A DNA stretch of 64,000 bases from Gracilaria vermiculophylla. Its lineage: Eukaryota; Rhodophyta; Florideophyceae; Gracilariales; Gracilariaceae. Below, one piece after another: positions 34,886-45,882 of this stretch (positions are counted from its first letter, which is position 1; each line of letters starts with the position of its first letter). Location of the stretch: assembly GCA_019155205.2 (NCBI GenBank), contig JAHNZQ020000181.1, positions 817,513 through 881,512 on the forward strand, given 5' to 3'. Position numbers and translations under genes: made by a program. The notes under the pieces are model-generated. The model was given only the letters and a program-made list of their open reading frames with translations, was not told the DNA's origin and searched no databases.

Positions 34886-35400
34886 TTACTTTAAATTAAT
34901 TTCCTTACAGACCAAAAGAGCAACAGAAAGTTCATCTGCCACCTTTGTCTCCATTGCAGCAAGTTGTTCTATAACGCCAGCCATTATGTCGATATGGCGT
35001 CCCATATTCTGTTTGATATCAGAATATCTAAGTTTAACTAGCTCGCACATCTTCACAATGCGAGAAGCTGTTGATTTGGATGCGAAACGATCATCCAGTC
35101 GTTTCAACATCTTGTAAGGATTTCCAATGTCACTTTGTATGACACGAAAAGCTTCATCTGAAAGTACGGAGACAATTAATCCACTAGCTTTCTTCTTGCT
35201 GAACTCCCATTCGGCTTTCTTCTCTTCATCACTGAAGGGATTTCGACCTTGACTGAGAACTTCTCCAATACCCTTGCCATGGCAGGCGGCATCGATTCTG
35301 ATTCTCCAAAGTTTATAGTAGTGCTTTTCATCAAACGGTTGGGTTCGAATCTTCCAGATCTCAAACTCTATTATTACACATAGTTCAAGCGACAGGTAGG
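34886..35400 (-). pseudogene. Ty1/copia gag fragment (copia III)
   Basis: The open minus-strand frame reaches 35551, but the recognisable part begins near 35360 with PFDEKHYYKLWRIRIDAA, the usual copia gag start (gag-polypeptide/UBN2 type). It continues with SDEAFRVIQSDI, YKMLKRLDDRFASKSTASRI and a long C-terminal helix. In copia elements this protein forms the virus-like particle. The frame stops at 34886, about 15 bp before the gypsy II LTR, and no pol follows, so the element was truncated, perhaps at gypsy II insertion. Confidence 0.68.
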
Positions 35401-35559
35401 TAGATACGTTTGACGGATGACAAAGACCACAAGACAGAATGCAAATCAGGCAGGCTTGCGAGAGCTGGGCCCATAACCTCTTTGAGAGGCAGTTAAGGTG
35501 AAAACAAGACGATCGGAGTTGAGGACTGTTGTTCCGAACATTGACGAACAACAGTTCAC

Positions 35560-35614
35560 CTTTATAGAGATTAAGATTTACGGGAGCATGTTATCACTGA
35601 TATGCTCCCGTAAA
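35560..35614 (-). promoter_or_regulatory. Copia III LTR remnant: TATA box and 13-bp hairpin
   Basis: On the minus strand, a perfect 13-bp inverted repeat (35577-35589 and 35602-35614, arm TTTACGGGAGCAT) with a 12-base loop is followed by CTATAAAGG, a TATA box. About 200 bp later comes the gag. The arrangement is that of a copia U3/R region. The outer LTR end was not located. Confidence 0.5.
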
Positions 35615-35639
35615 CACATACAATAATATAAATTAAAGC

Positions 35640-36470
35640 AGTATCACGTTAACAATACAAATATGAATATGAACGGTAGTTGAAATGTTCAAAGTCACTG
35701 AGACCCCAGCTGATTGATAGCTATAACTGTCATCTGTTCTCTTGGAAAAATGTGAAAGGTATAGGTATGCCATATGTCTGGCACCAACAACTAGCCCGAT
35801 ATTTTTAGTCCCGCTGCAGTTGGGACCATAAATCAAGACATTCTGCACAGGTCTGCCGAGATGCATCCCTAGCAGCTTGCAATTGTAACTCACAAAGCTG
35901 AAGATCCTGAGCCTCTTTCTGCAAACAAAAATGTATCTGAAAAGGCTGCATAGGCCGAAGAGGTTACTTTGTACAGCTTAGAAATGCTGGAAGCGTTGAA
36001 AGAATCTGGATTCACTTGTAAAGCTCTCTGGATCCATTACACCGCAACTTTTCGCAGGCACACGTTCGAAGCCATGCCGAAAGAGATAGCGCAAAAGTGG
36101 GTTGCACTTGTGATCTCTCAATTTTTACACTTGACGCATAAGCGTTTCTTTCTTCAGGCAATGGCACTTGTTGAATGCCTTTTACAGGAGACGTTCGTTC
36201 CTTTTACTGTTGGTGCGGACTCGGAGAGCAAAGTACTCAGGTCTAGGATGGAGATGAGGGGCGGCGAGGCTCTCAGACTGGAATAAGTACCCAGTAATCA
36301 TCATATGTCAAACATTGTTATCGTTTCGAAAACCCATGGTGAAGAGAAAGCAAGCAGTTCCCACTCATATCGACTCCCGTTTGCCCCAAAAAGCAACGTC
36401 AATCAAAATTTTACGAATTACTAAAACAGAAAATCACTCCAAATTACTGCTGAACATCGAGGTGGTTCGA
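35640..36470. other. Unassigned region between copia fragments
   Basis: Plus-strand open stretches at 35969-36286 and 36315-36563 may include the N-terminal part of the copia II gag, but show no clear motif before about 36560. No 5' LTR of copia II could be matched to sequence after 40615. Confidence 0.4.
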
Positions 36471-36559
36471 CTACTCTCGAGGATAAAGCACAAACCGTCA
36501 GACGGAACTCACCAGAACACAATACGGTCTCTGCAAGCTACAAGCATGGCATTAACGGC

Positions 36560-37335
36560 TTAATGAAAGCATACCAAGGCCGAGAGAAGTACAGTGATCA
36601 ATGTGATGAAGATTCGTCATCTCCATTTTCTTTTGTACGAGTCTTTAGCTTGCATTTACCTTCTCTGAGACAAGAACAAGGCTCAAGCGCTTCGTATCAG
36701 GTTGAAGGATGAAGCTATGTCATTCCACGCTAGATTTTATGGTTCAGATGACACATTTTACGAGGCTTGCCAAAGGTTCCGGGACTTTTATACTAGTCAA
36801 GTGCAAAAGATCCGTACTCTACATGAATGGCAGATTAGGAAGATGTCAAACGCGATGAAGGACGACCCTGACAGCAGCGAAGCAGAAGTATTCTGAACAA
36901 TTTTATTCAAGCTATCTACACTTCAGAAGCAACTTTCGGTAAACTATCAGCGCGATGTCCTATTTGGCGATCAGGTAATTATCTCCTTCGATATTAATAG
37001 AGTCCAACAATCGCTTAAAGAGTTTGATCCGAGAACTGTCAAAGGCGACAATTGCAAGGATTGCAACGTTTCCTTCCAACGAAAGTAAATCCGCGAATTC
37101 TTGCCTCATGGAGAACGTAGGGGATGATGCTGCTGCTCTGCACCGCCTACAAAGACGTTTAGGTGGTGAAGCAAGGAGATCCTCTGGCACCCTAAGATCT
37201 TTCCGACTTCAAGGGCGAAATCGATCCCGACGACTATCCTCTAGATGAATTAAAGGGGTTAAGGGCTTTTCTGTCTGTGGAAAAGACCACAAAGCTCGAA
37301 CTCGCCACTCTCCCGAAGACGTTCGCGCTGTTATC
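36560..37335 (+). pseudogene. gag of Ty1/copia element copia II, degenerate
   Basis: Segments in several frames: LMKAYQGREKYSDQ (about 36560), then the open stretch 36702-36896 (SFHARFYGSDDTFYEACQRF, YTSQVQKIRTLHEWQIRKM), IYTSEATFGKLSA (about 36910), and KGLRAFLSVEKTTKLELATL (about 37250-37310). This succession is familiar from gag-pol proteins of a copia-like lineage widespread in fungi and algae. Every segment is separated by frameshifts or stops. Confidence 0.55.
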
Positions 37336-37671
37336 CTACGCCTGAAGGCTTCACACCTGTCCAGGAAGGTCAGTGTTGGAGACGCGGCCTACATCTCTGA
37401 ACACTTAGATGATGCTACGGAGGACCATGAACCGACTCTGGCCAAGATAATACCGAATATCTGGTAGCATACACACACTCCCTGCAAAGAGAAACGGTAG
37501 TTTATCTGGAACACTACTCTTTTAAACACGGTAGAACATTCGCGACAGACCTTCAAGCCGAAATGGGCGCTGTGCTCTCAGAATTGTCTATGGGAGAAGC
37601 CCCGCGTTTGAAAGAAATCCTCATCGCCTTATGTGCGAATGGGTCTTCTGTAATTTCGTACACATAGTAAC

Positions 37672-38700
37672 GTGATTATTGTGATGTTAAATGTTCCAAT
37701 GAACATAGACACCAAGAGTGGACTCCCAATGTTTTGCATCATTCGTACAACTAAGGCAATGGGCACTGCATTCATCCCAATTTTTTTCATGCACATGGGA
37801 TTGGATCTTGATGTGCAGTTCCAGATAATTCAGGATAACGTACCTACATTAATCAGCATAGAACACATGAAGGATAATGGATTGGAATACAGCATGCAAG
37901 ACGAAGTAGTAAAGTTCAAGAACGCAGAGCAGAAATTTACCATGGACACCTATTTTATCTTACATTGCTGGAAGCCTGAAGACCTGAAATACGCTCTGTA
38001 CAGTGTATTAGAACTTCAGAAACTTCACTGTGTATTCGGTTACACGTTCCTTCAAGCCCTGTAAAATATTCTCAAGCGAGCCAATCCCGAAGGAGTGAAC
38101 GGTTCAATGCGTAAGAAGTTAGAAGAAATCATCAGTGATTGCGGCACTTGTGTCCGGCACGGCGCAATGCCACGTCGTTTCAAGGTCACCATTGTCACCG
38201 ATGACTTGAGATTCGACCACACCGTGGCCGTTGATATCATGTACATCAGGAGCCGCTCTGTACTCCATCTTGTGGATGAGGCCACAAATTTCAACACATT
38301 CCAATTTCTGCAAAAAATGACATCCAACCATGTCTGGAAAACGGTCCTGAAATGCTGGAGCCGTGTTTACCTTGGACCACCAGGCTTTTAACACATAGAT
38401 CAGGGATCAAACTTTGTCATTGCTGCGTTTTCAGCAAACGAAATAGCCGATGGCATCACAATTGTAGAAGCCCCTATCGAGTCTCCATCGACTATGTCCC
38501 ATGTTGTGCGCTATCACGCGCCTCTTCGCGTTCCCTATCTCAAGATTCGCGACTCTATGCCGCGTTCTGAGACAAATGAAGAATGCCTACAGATGGCTGT
38601 GAAGGCTGTTAATGACACATTTAGACCGGTAGGCCTCTGTCCGCCAGTATTAGTGTTCGGTACTTTACCGCGCCCAGCCCAGAGACCATATGCTGACATT
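37672..38700 (+). pseudogene. Protease and integrase of copia II, degenerate
   Basis: 37672-38064 covers the protease C-terminal half and the pre-integrase region (PTLISIEHMKDNGLEYSM, LELQKLHCVFGYTF). After one stop the integrase starts (SDCGTCVRHGAMPRRF zinc region; TVAVDIMYIRSRSVLHLVDE with the first catalytic Asp near 38230). The second Asp is in DQGSNF near 38401. The expected catalytic Glu in the V-E-R-Y-H-A-P-L-R block is Val (HVVRYHAPLR near 38497-38530), so the active site is lost. MAVKAVNDTFRPVGLCPP and the LVFG-x-LPR block close the domain. Confidence 0.7.
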
Positions 38701-39184
38701 TAACTGTAACAGGCACAAGCAACGGAAACAGCTTCTAAAGCAGTGCAGAAAGAGCAGGCAGATCGACGTCTCTCATTCGATCTGAAACACGACCATGGAC
38801 GTAAGCGTATGGAAGCTATTTATGAGCTCCTTCAAATTTCTGATAGATCTCCAGTAGGAGTGAGAAGGAATTTTTCATTTCATAAAAGTTGATGGAGAAT
38901 CAATCGTCGTTCAACATCCGTCTGGCCGAATTATTTTCCGTTCTAATGTACTAAATCCCGTTATTTGTTCTATTTTTCTCAAATAATCGACTATACCAGA
39001 TGCAATGACGCCGAACGATACGCAAGCAGCTGAACAAGAGTATACAGTGCATCCCACCAAGGATCGTGCTGCAATTGGAGACGACCAGTGTGGAGTACAG
39101 ATTGGTTCTACGAAGGTCGTGATAGATCCTCTTGACGCCGCAATACAATTTATTGAAGCGTGAAAGGCTGAGTTACCCGGTTTT

Positions 39185-40087
39185 ATGAAAAACTGTACCA
39201 TCCAGGTAGTCAAGCGATCGACTTTGACAAAAGCACACCGTATATATGGCACTCGTTTTGTTTACGCTTCTAAAAATATTCAAGGAAGGCAGACAAATAA
39301 TCCAAGACTTGTTGCTCGGAACGCCTCGGATTTTCAGATATCCTTTATATCCTTCAAGGCTCCTACAGTTACCAGACTTAGACAAAGGCTAATAATATGC
39401 CTTGCAGCCTGCATACAAGAGAGCATAGCATATTTCCGTGACATATCGCAAGCGTATATGCAATCCGAGTCACCACTTGAGCGCAATGTTTTTCATCGCC
39501 CCCCTTTGCAGATGAAACTTGACGATGGAGAAGTTCTTCTGGCTGTTAAAGACCTCTACAGCATATCTGATAGCGGAATACACTGGTTCTTGACATACCA
39601 GTTGCATCACAAGAAGGCTTTAAAAATGCAAGCAACAAAAGTGGACCCCTGTGTTTTATATCGCAGAACTGGAAAGCGTTTGGACGCTCTAACTGCATTA
39701 CAGGTAGATGAGTCATTTTTTCATGGCTCTACAACGTATCTTAAGATCGAGGAGAAATTTTACCGCGTTAAATCGAAGCCACGCAAACTACTTGTGAATC
39801 AAGATGGTGGTATTTTCAATGGTGTCTACATCGCAAGGAATAAGGATGGTTCGTACTGTATCACGCAGGCCGAGACGTTGAAATCTCTGAAGCTTATCAC
39901 AAATTCTGAAAAGTTCAAGAGTGATTGTACCGCAGCTCAGTATATTGGCAGCTCCGTGCGCCCTTATATCTGCCCTGCAGTAGAGTTGCTCGCACGTGGT
40001 TCCCTGGAACCATTGGAAATTCAGATGAAAGATCTGAACGATGTAGTCGAACATTGCAAAACTACAACTGAAGTTGGAACTCGGTAA
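39185..40087 (+). pseudogene. Reverse transcriptase of copia II (RVT_2), active site changed
   Basis: An open stretch of 300 codons. NNPRLVARN, KAPTVTRLRQRL, YFRDISQAYMQS (first catalytic Asp), DLYSISDSGIHWFLTY and DPCVLYRR follow the Ty1/copia RT order. The catalytic pair, normally V-D-D-S in this lineage, reads VDES: the second Asp is Glu (codon at 39710-39712). No ATG-based native start can be given, since RT is part of a polyprotein. The upstream 38701-39184 is broken linker. Confidence 0.72.
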
Positions 40088-40615
40088 ATTCCTCTGGAAC
40101 GGATCTCTATCTGTCTTGTTCTATTCACGGGTGCATCATTTGCAAATGTCGGAGAATTGAGGTCTCCATTGCGATACGTCCTTCTGATGGTAGATGGAAC
40201 AGGAAAGACGAATATTAAGATTATGGAGGCTTGCAATGCAGAAGTGTGAAGCGTTCTGTGATGGCTGCCGAACTTTTTTGCCCTCGTCTACGGATTTTAC
40301 GACGTAGACACGAATAAAGACATGATCTCGGAAATTTTAGGCAGAACTATTCCACTTGATAGATACATTGGTTGCGAAAAGTTATTCAATGTGATCGCCA
40401 CGCAAGCAAAATTTTGAAAAGCATTTAAAAATTTACGTCAGCGCATTCCCAGAAAGTCACGAACGCGCGAGCTCCCAAGCCTTGCGTTGATATCCAGTGA
40501 AAAAAATATTGTTGATGAATTTATCAAAGCTTGTAAGTGGAAATGCCATTCTTTATGGGATACAATGAACACAAATAAATTTCATTTCAATGCATAAGGT
40601 TGGGTCAGCAGTATT
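40088..40615 (+). pseudogene. RNase H and C-terminus of copia II, degenerate
   Basis: ISICLVLFTGASFANVGELR (about 40107-40165) corresponds to the RNase H block in which FTDASFAN is usual, so the catalytic Asp is Gly here. Then SVMAAELF, FALVYGFYDVDTN, LGRTIPLDRYI follow in shifting frames, and the polyprotein tail CHSLWDTMNTNKF ends near 40600. Confidence 0.55.
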
Positions 40616-40949
40616 TAATGCAGCAGCATCAAAGACAAAAAACGTTTGGATGTAATATATTGCGCAACACATGATATATCACGTTGGTATGATCATCAAT
40701 GGTTGATCTGCTGCTAATTAATTTGCGTAACATACCTACACGACTGTAATAATGTTCGCCTCATTTCTGCGGTACGTAACTGCAAAAAAACGCTGAACTA
40801 TAGAAGCCAAATAAACCGAAGACATCAAGCATCAAGTAATCCGACCTCACTCTTACATCTTGTACGTCCGTCCAATCCGCACCTGCCATGGTATAAAGCG
40901 TTCGCTCGTCCACATGGATCTTAGTAACGCACTCTGAACCACTGCCTAG

Positions 40950-41560
40950 CTGTGCCTGTGGTTCGAAGCTCCGCCCGATTGATCGTGGCCGTGTATTTAT
41001 TTATTTAGAATTTTGTTATTTACTTAATGGGCACTACAGCATTTAAGGGCGCTGGCGTCGCCGCCCCAACCCTCAGCAAATGGCAACCAATGTTTCGGCT
41101 CTGAGCCTTCCCCTTACGTTGGTATTTGCCTCTCACGAGGAATATTCCGTTGCGTTCGGTTGCTCATCCCCTATGTTCGTTGCAAGCGCCCATACTTGGG
41201 AGACTTCCAGTCTCACTGAGCTCGCTCATTTTAAAATGGGCTTCACGGCTTGGCGTCCTTTGCCTTACGGCTACCTCCCTTTTTTCATCCTTGATGGTAC
41301 ATCTCCCACCTTGTCGATCCCGTGACCCGCGTTCCCATTTCATTTTCAACCTCTTTCCTCTATGGCGGCGCCACAGACAATCAGACACCCACCCAGTGGG
41401 GATGTTTCTTATATCCCTCCTGCCAAGTACTGTCTGGGCAACCTCGGTCTCACATCCGACATTGTCATGTGGTTCCTCGAGAGGGCTCTACCGCCAGACA
41501 ATCTCTGCAGAAGAAGATTTAGACGTCTTCGTGTGCCTTTCCTGCTTGTGGGCTATTACA
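40950..41560 (+). repeat. Diverged LTR-like remnant related to gypsy I LTRs
   Basis: An island visibly richer in GC than its surroundings. It shares with the gypsy I LTRs a TTTATTTATT block, then CTACAG-x-A-TTTAAGG/CTTAGCG and GCGCCGGC-type sequence, and near 41474 a CCTCGAGAGGG resembling CCTCGCGAGAGGG near the LTR ends. Similarity is patchy, and the ends cannot be set. Confidence 0.35.
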
Positions 41561-41579
41561 GTACGGGAAGGAAAAGACG

Positions 41580-43050
41580 AACATGATAGTTTTAGTAGGT
41601 ATCAGGTTAATGACTACTTTAAAGCTGCCGTACATTTCTACTTTGGCAGTCTATCCATTTATGCTCCACGCCATGGCGTCATACAGAAGATTCAATATAT
41701 TTCAAAAACTATGAGATATGGTCTAAAGTGCAGTACATGTACTTATACTGGAGCGAAACCAAATGAACTGAAAGCTCTGAATGGAGAAGATAGACGCGTT
41801 CCCCTGACGTGCATTGCAAGGTGTTGAGTACAAGAAAAGAAGCTGGTTTTCTGCTTTTCAAGGACAATCAAAACAGTACAAAAGAAGAAAAAAACCAAAG
41901 GAAAACTTAATGTGGCATACTGTCAAAGAGCGATACACAACTACCCACGATTCACGGATGGAGCAAAAATCAGAGGATTTTCCCCCCTAAAATGCGAAAA
42001 GAGGCTTTCTACAGGACCTATTTCGTGAACATGTATATGTTAGACGCTATCAAATACCTGGAGAATATATACGGAGTTTTTATAAATTCGATATGGCTTT
42101 GAAAAATGCTCGACTGTGGGAGAGGTATATGCAAGCCGAAATACTTAGAATGCGCATATTTTGTCAAAGAATTGGTAAACAGTGCAGACAAAATATCCTG
42201 AACACAAAAAGTATTTTACTTGTGACGCAGAAGGAAGCCTAAGCAGAGTCAATGGGGCATTTAAGGAATGGGTGGAAGACTATAAAACATGTGGTGTGAT
42301 TCCTGGTGTTTCTTTGGATTGCAATGCAGTTCCAATCAGATACGGATACCAACTGTCTACTTTAGAGAGTAGAAGCAACGATTGTTTTACGCTGACATTT
42401 TTTATGGGGTTCATCAATGGAGAACCAGAATAAGTCTTCTTTAATTCAATTGCATGATTCCTATCTTCTCTCCTTTGATGTATGTGGACCAGAGTTTTGC
42501 GTGTGTTACAGTACCGGAGAAGTATTTTCCATTTCATACACTGTTCTCGAAGAAGGGCAATGGAATAAAATCCAAATAATAAATTTGACTCATCGGTGCA
42601 GTTTAATGTCTCAAAATGAATGGTGCAAGAAAACATTTAAAGATCTCTTCAATTTCAGAAGGTCTAGCACGCTCGCAATTTTCGAAGATCGACAGAAAGC
42701 TTTCGTATCTTTGTACTTTGCTAGGTTAATTGACAAAGTATTGGTAGGGTTTACATATCTTTACATTGACAGACCGCAAATACTAGTACGCAGTACGCTG
42801 CTTTCGTAATGCTGAAGTACCTAAACAGTTCTTGTTCCAGTGTACTGCGATCACAGAAGCATCCCACGCCAGTTATAAGGCCTTTGGGTTTTCAAATGAA
42901 TTGAGTTTCAGTGCTGGACCGATGCAGATGATGTATCCTACCAGAAATAGAGGCATGAAACGAAGGAAAGCACAAATGAGATCAATGATGAGCATGAGAT
43001 CCCGTTTCAAAACTGTCAGAGACAGTTGGCTACCTCTTTCCCAATAGATT
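41580..43050 (+). pseudogene. Unassigned degenerate coding-like region
   Basis: Successive open stretches in different frames: 41590-41827 (YFKAAVHFYFGSLSIYAPRH), 42182-42433 (WVEDYKTCGVIPGVSLDCN), 42417-42809 (SFDVCGPEFCVCYSTGEVFS, KAFVSLYFARLIDKVLVGF) and 42832-43047. The amino acid mix is protein-like, with many Cys and aromatic residues, but no family is recognised and no copy exists elsewhere in the window. It may be a broken host gene or a non-LTR fragment. Confidence 0.3.
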
Positions 43051-43176
43051 CTGGATGACCTCATTACGAAATATACGAACTTTTCTCTACTGATATTAAA
43101 AATTATTTGCATCCATCTTCCAAATATCTTCGGGGTTCAGAAAGCGTTTTTGATGGACGTTAAAGATCTGCAATGG

Positions 43177-43572
43177 TGTTGTAACATACTCAATTGTGCG
43201 TTATAGGTTTGACGAATGGTTACGCACTTGAGTTTGGTCCTTCGTTAAGGAAATTACAGGGAACGTATATAATACATCGAGGAAAGTGCTTGAAACTTGC
43301 TTGCCGGTTTCTTGACCCAACGACCCCGTCCAATAGACACGGATGGGTCTATCCGATTTTATTTACGTTTCGCTACTTCATGAGAAACCGACTGCTGCGT
43401 ATACCCTATAGAAGGAATCCCTTGCGCGTCATTGACCAACTCTGGGAGAAAGCCAGACACGAAGGGGTGTACCCGCTCTCTGCTACCGCGTGCGTGCACC
43501 ATATCGCACTCGCTTAGTTCGCGATCATTTCCCATGCTCCACCACGTAGACTCTGCCACTCGTTATCAAACT
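43177..43572 (+). repeat. Solo LTR of the gypsy II family, opposite orientation
   Basis: Starts TGTTGTAACATACTC and follows the gypsy II LTRs along their whole length, ending near GTTATCAAACTA. There is no adjoining internal sequence of the element, and no target duplication is seen. Confidence 0.72.
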
Positions 43573-45344
43573 ACCTGAAGTTCAAGAGAACACCTTTGAG
43601 TCTGTTTATCCAGTTTCTTGTTTTCAGCTCATCTGTAGCTTTCACCCTATTCAAAATCTGAAAAAGAACCGACCAAAATAACAATCGAACCTTTTAAATT
43701 TGTATTCATGAGAATCTTGACCATGAAGAAAGGAGAGAAATAAAGCGAGTTGATGGTCAGATGCGAGTAAGGAAAGAATACGCTGAGCGGACTTCCTTGC
43801 CGTCACATTGTACGATGTGAGTTTGCGTACATTGAGTATATCCTCATTAATCCCAAAAAAAAGCGCATGATGTACGATTACATTGAAATCCAACATATTT
43901 TCGATCCATAATGGAAAGAACGGAAGATCAATTTTGCTTTAAACTCCATCTAAAACCGGCGAAAAATGTGAGGGGTTATTGACAGCAAATTGCTCATGAC
44001 GTCTATGAAGAATCGGAGTGACAACAACGGTAAGGCACATTGAGATTGGAAAAGTCTTGTCCACATCGATTCACATCATGACGTTAAAAAATATCTTCAC
44101 ATGTCTAATGGAAAGACACTGTACGATAAATTGTACAAACTAGCATCCAGGTTTGGTGCACGAGCTCTGGCAGACATCCAGCGACTCTTAAGAGCAGCCA
44201 AAAAAAACCCCGACTTCAGCTGAGGTGACATTAGAAAATATGATCCATCACTCTCTTGAGAATTTAAAAGTGTCAAATGCAGCTGCCTCTCAGAAACACG
44301 TTGAAACTCTAGAAGACATTTGGATTATTGCTACTGACCTGACGGTAGAATATGGACCCCAGCTACGCATGTCAAAGAGAAAAGGGAGCTTCAAAAAAAG
44401 TTGCTCGTTAAAAAATGTAAAACATCAAAAATGATAAAACGTCTCAACAACACGTTTCTGTAGAATAAGTCGAGCAGAGAGCATTAGATATCACTTAATG
44501 CGTGCATCAAAAGAAAATGAAAACGTTTGCGACACACCTCAACGGTTTTTGGAGTTTATATTACAAAAGTATACGCAATAACCGATGCAGGAAAAAAAAG
44601 GAATGATATGGCTACAGATATAAAGAATAATGGTCGATTCCGTCAGTAGTGCAATTTAAAAGACGTGCCAAAAGCGTTTTTTGGGGTCGGTGTTGCGATG
44701 GAGGCTATTATTGGATTGGAAGACAAAAGAAAAGCATAATGTTGTTGTCTGTGAAAAATCTACATATGCGGCCTAAATAAATGTGTCTCTGATGATACTG
44801 TCAAAGAATGCATTGGCAAGGGTGCGATGCCGGCGACGATGTGGTGTTTTCGGCTCGCGTGTCACAAGACACGGTTCAGAAAGGTTTAGAAGACAACCCG
44901 TATTGCACCTGTCGCCAAGTATTGAGTTCGGATAGTTCCTTACGGGGTACAGAACGCCCATTCATGGGCCATTGTTGGACTCTAGATTTCGGCCTGGCAG
45001 TTGCCGGACCCTTTTTTCCAGCTGTTTAGTGATGCATATAGTAATCTATTGCTTTTATATTAATCTTCACAAATAATGTAGCACGTTTCTCCACAAAGCA
45101 TCTTAGCATTTGATTAGGACTGGGGAGCGTGAGATGGGTTTCATATGAGTTGCAAGAAACAGAAAGGATAACACGATGTCAAAAAGTACGCACACAGTCG
45201 AAGAGTCTTTTTGAAAAGCAGGAAAAAATAACCCGGATATTCTGTAACAGTCTTGTTGTCTTCCAGAGATGCGCAAAATCTGCGCAGAATTTTCACTTAC
45301 CATAATTTTAAAGGCCTTACATGACTGAAACCTTTTGTTCTCAA
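43573..45344. other. Intergenic region, nothing recognised
   Basis: Short open stretches only. 44130-44430 reads as helical, charged peptide (LYKLASRFGARALADIQRLL, then a stop), perhaps a retroelement relic, but no defining motif is present. Confidence 0.4.
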
Positions 45345-45582
45345 CTGGGTAAGCTAGATATACCCCAAAAAATAGTTTCTGAAAAGTGAAAATATTCCGA
45401 AAAGCCTATATCTTGCACAAGAGCTTTGTATATCTTGTACTTTGGCTCTGGTATCTTGCACTGCAGTGCAAGATAGAAATTCCTGTGCAAAATATAAGAA
45501 AACCTGCACGAGATATAGCAAAAGCCGGAAATCATTGCCCTCGGGGGTTATCATCCCTCGCAGCCGGGTGATAACCCCCACA
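45345..45582. mobile_element. Foldback element, short copy
   Basis: Collinear with the element at 58184-58543: same start CTGGGTA and same end CCCCCACA, but lacking about 120 bp of the inner palindrome. Near the right end a hairpin with GGGGGTTATCA / TGATAACCCCC arms lies at 45543-45579. A perfect 22-bp palindrome (centre CTGCAG) is near 45460. Flanks show no target duplication. Confidence 0.68.
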
Positions 45583-45647
45583 TGTCGTCCACGAATGCAT
45601 TACATTGAAATTTTTTTCAGTAAAATCTTCTTTTTGTTGAATGGATA

Positions 45648-45780
45648 TGAAGTGTGGGTTGAAAGATAAGAGACAGGCTTCTCCTTTCACCCTAAATATT
45701 TCATCTCCTCTCCCATTATTTGCATTAGTATTTCCTCTCCTCCTCTCCCACTACGTGTTCATGCCTCTCCTGGAATTTCC
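45648..45780 (+). repeat. 5' LTR of copia I, cut by the assembly gap
   Basis: TGAAGTGTGGGTTGAAAG at its start matches the beginning of the 3' LTR at 48199, and the two stay collinear through CTCCTGGAATTTCC, where the N run begins. Confidence 0.8.
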
Positions 45781-45880
45781 NNNNNNNNNNNNNNNNNNNN
45801 NNNNNNNNNNNNNNNNNNNNNNNNNNNNNNNNNNNNNNNNNNNNNNNNNNNNNNNNNNNNNNNNNNNNNNNNNNNNNNNN
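45781..45880. other. Assembly gap, 100 N
   Basis: A run of exactly 100 N. It lies inside copia I, at a place where near-identical repeat copies commonly collapse an assembly. Confidence 0.99.
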
Positions 45881-45882
45881 AT

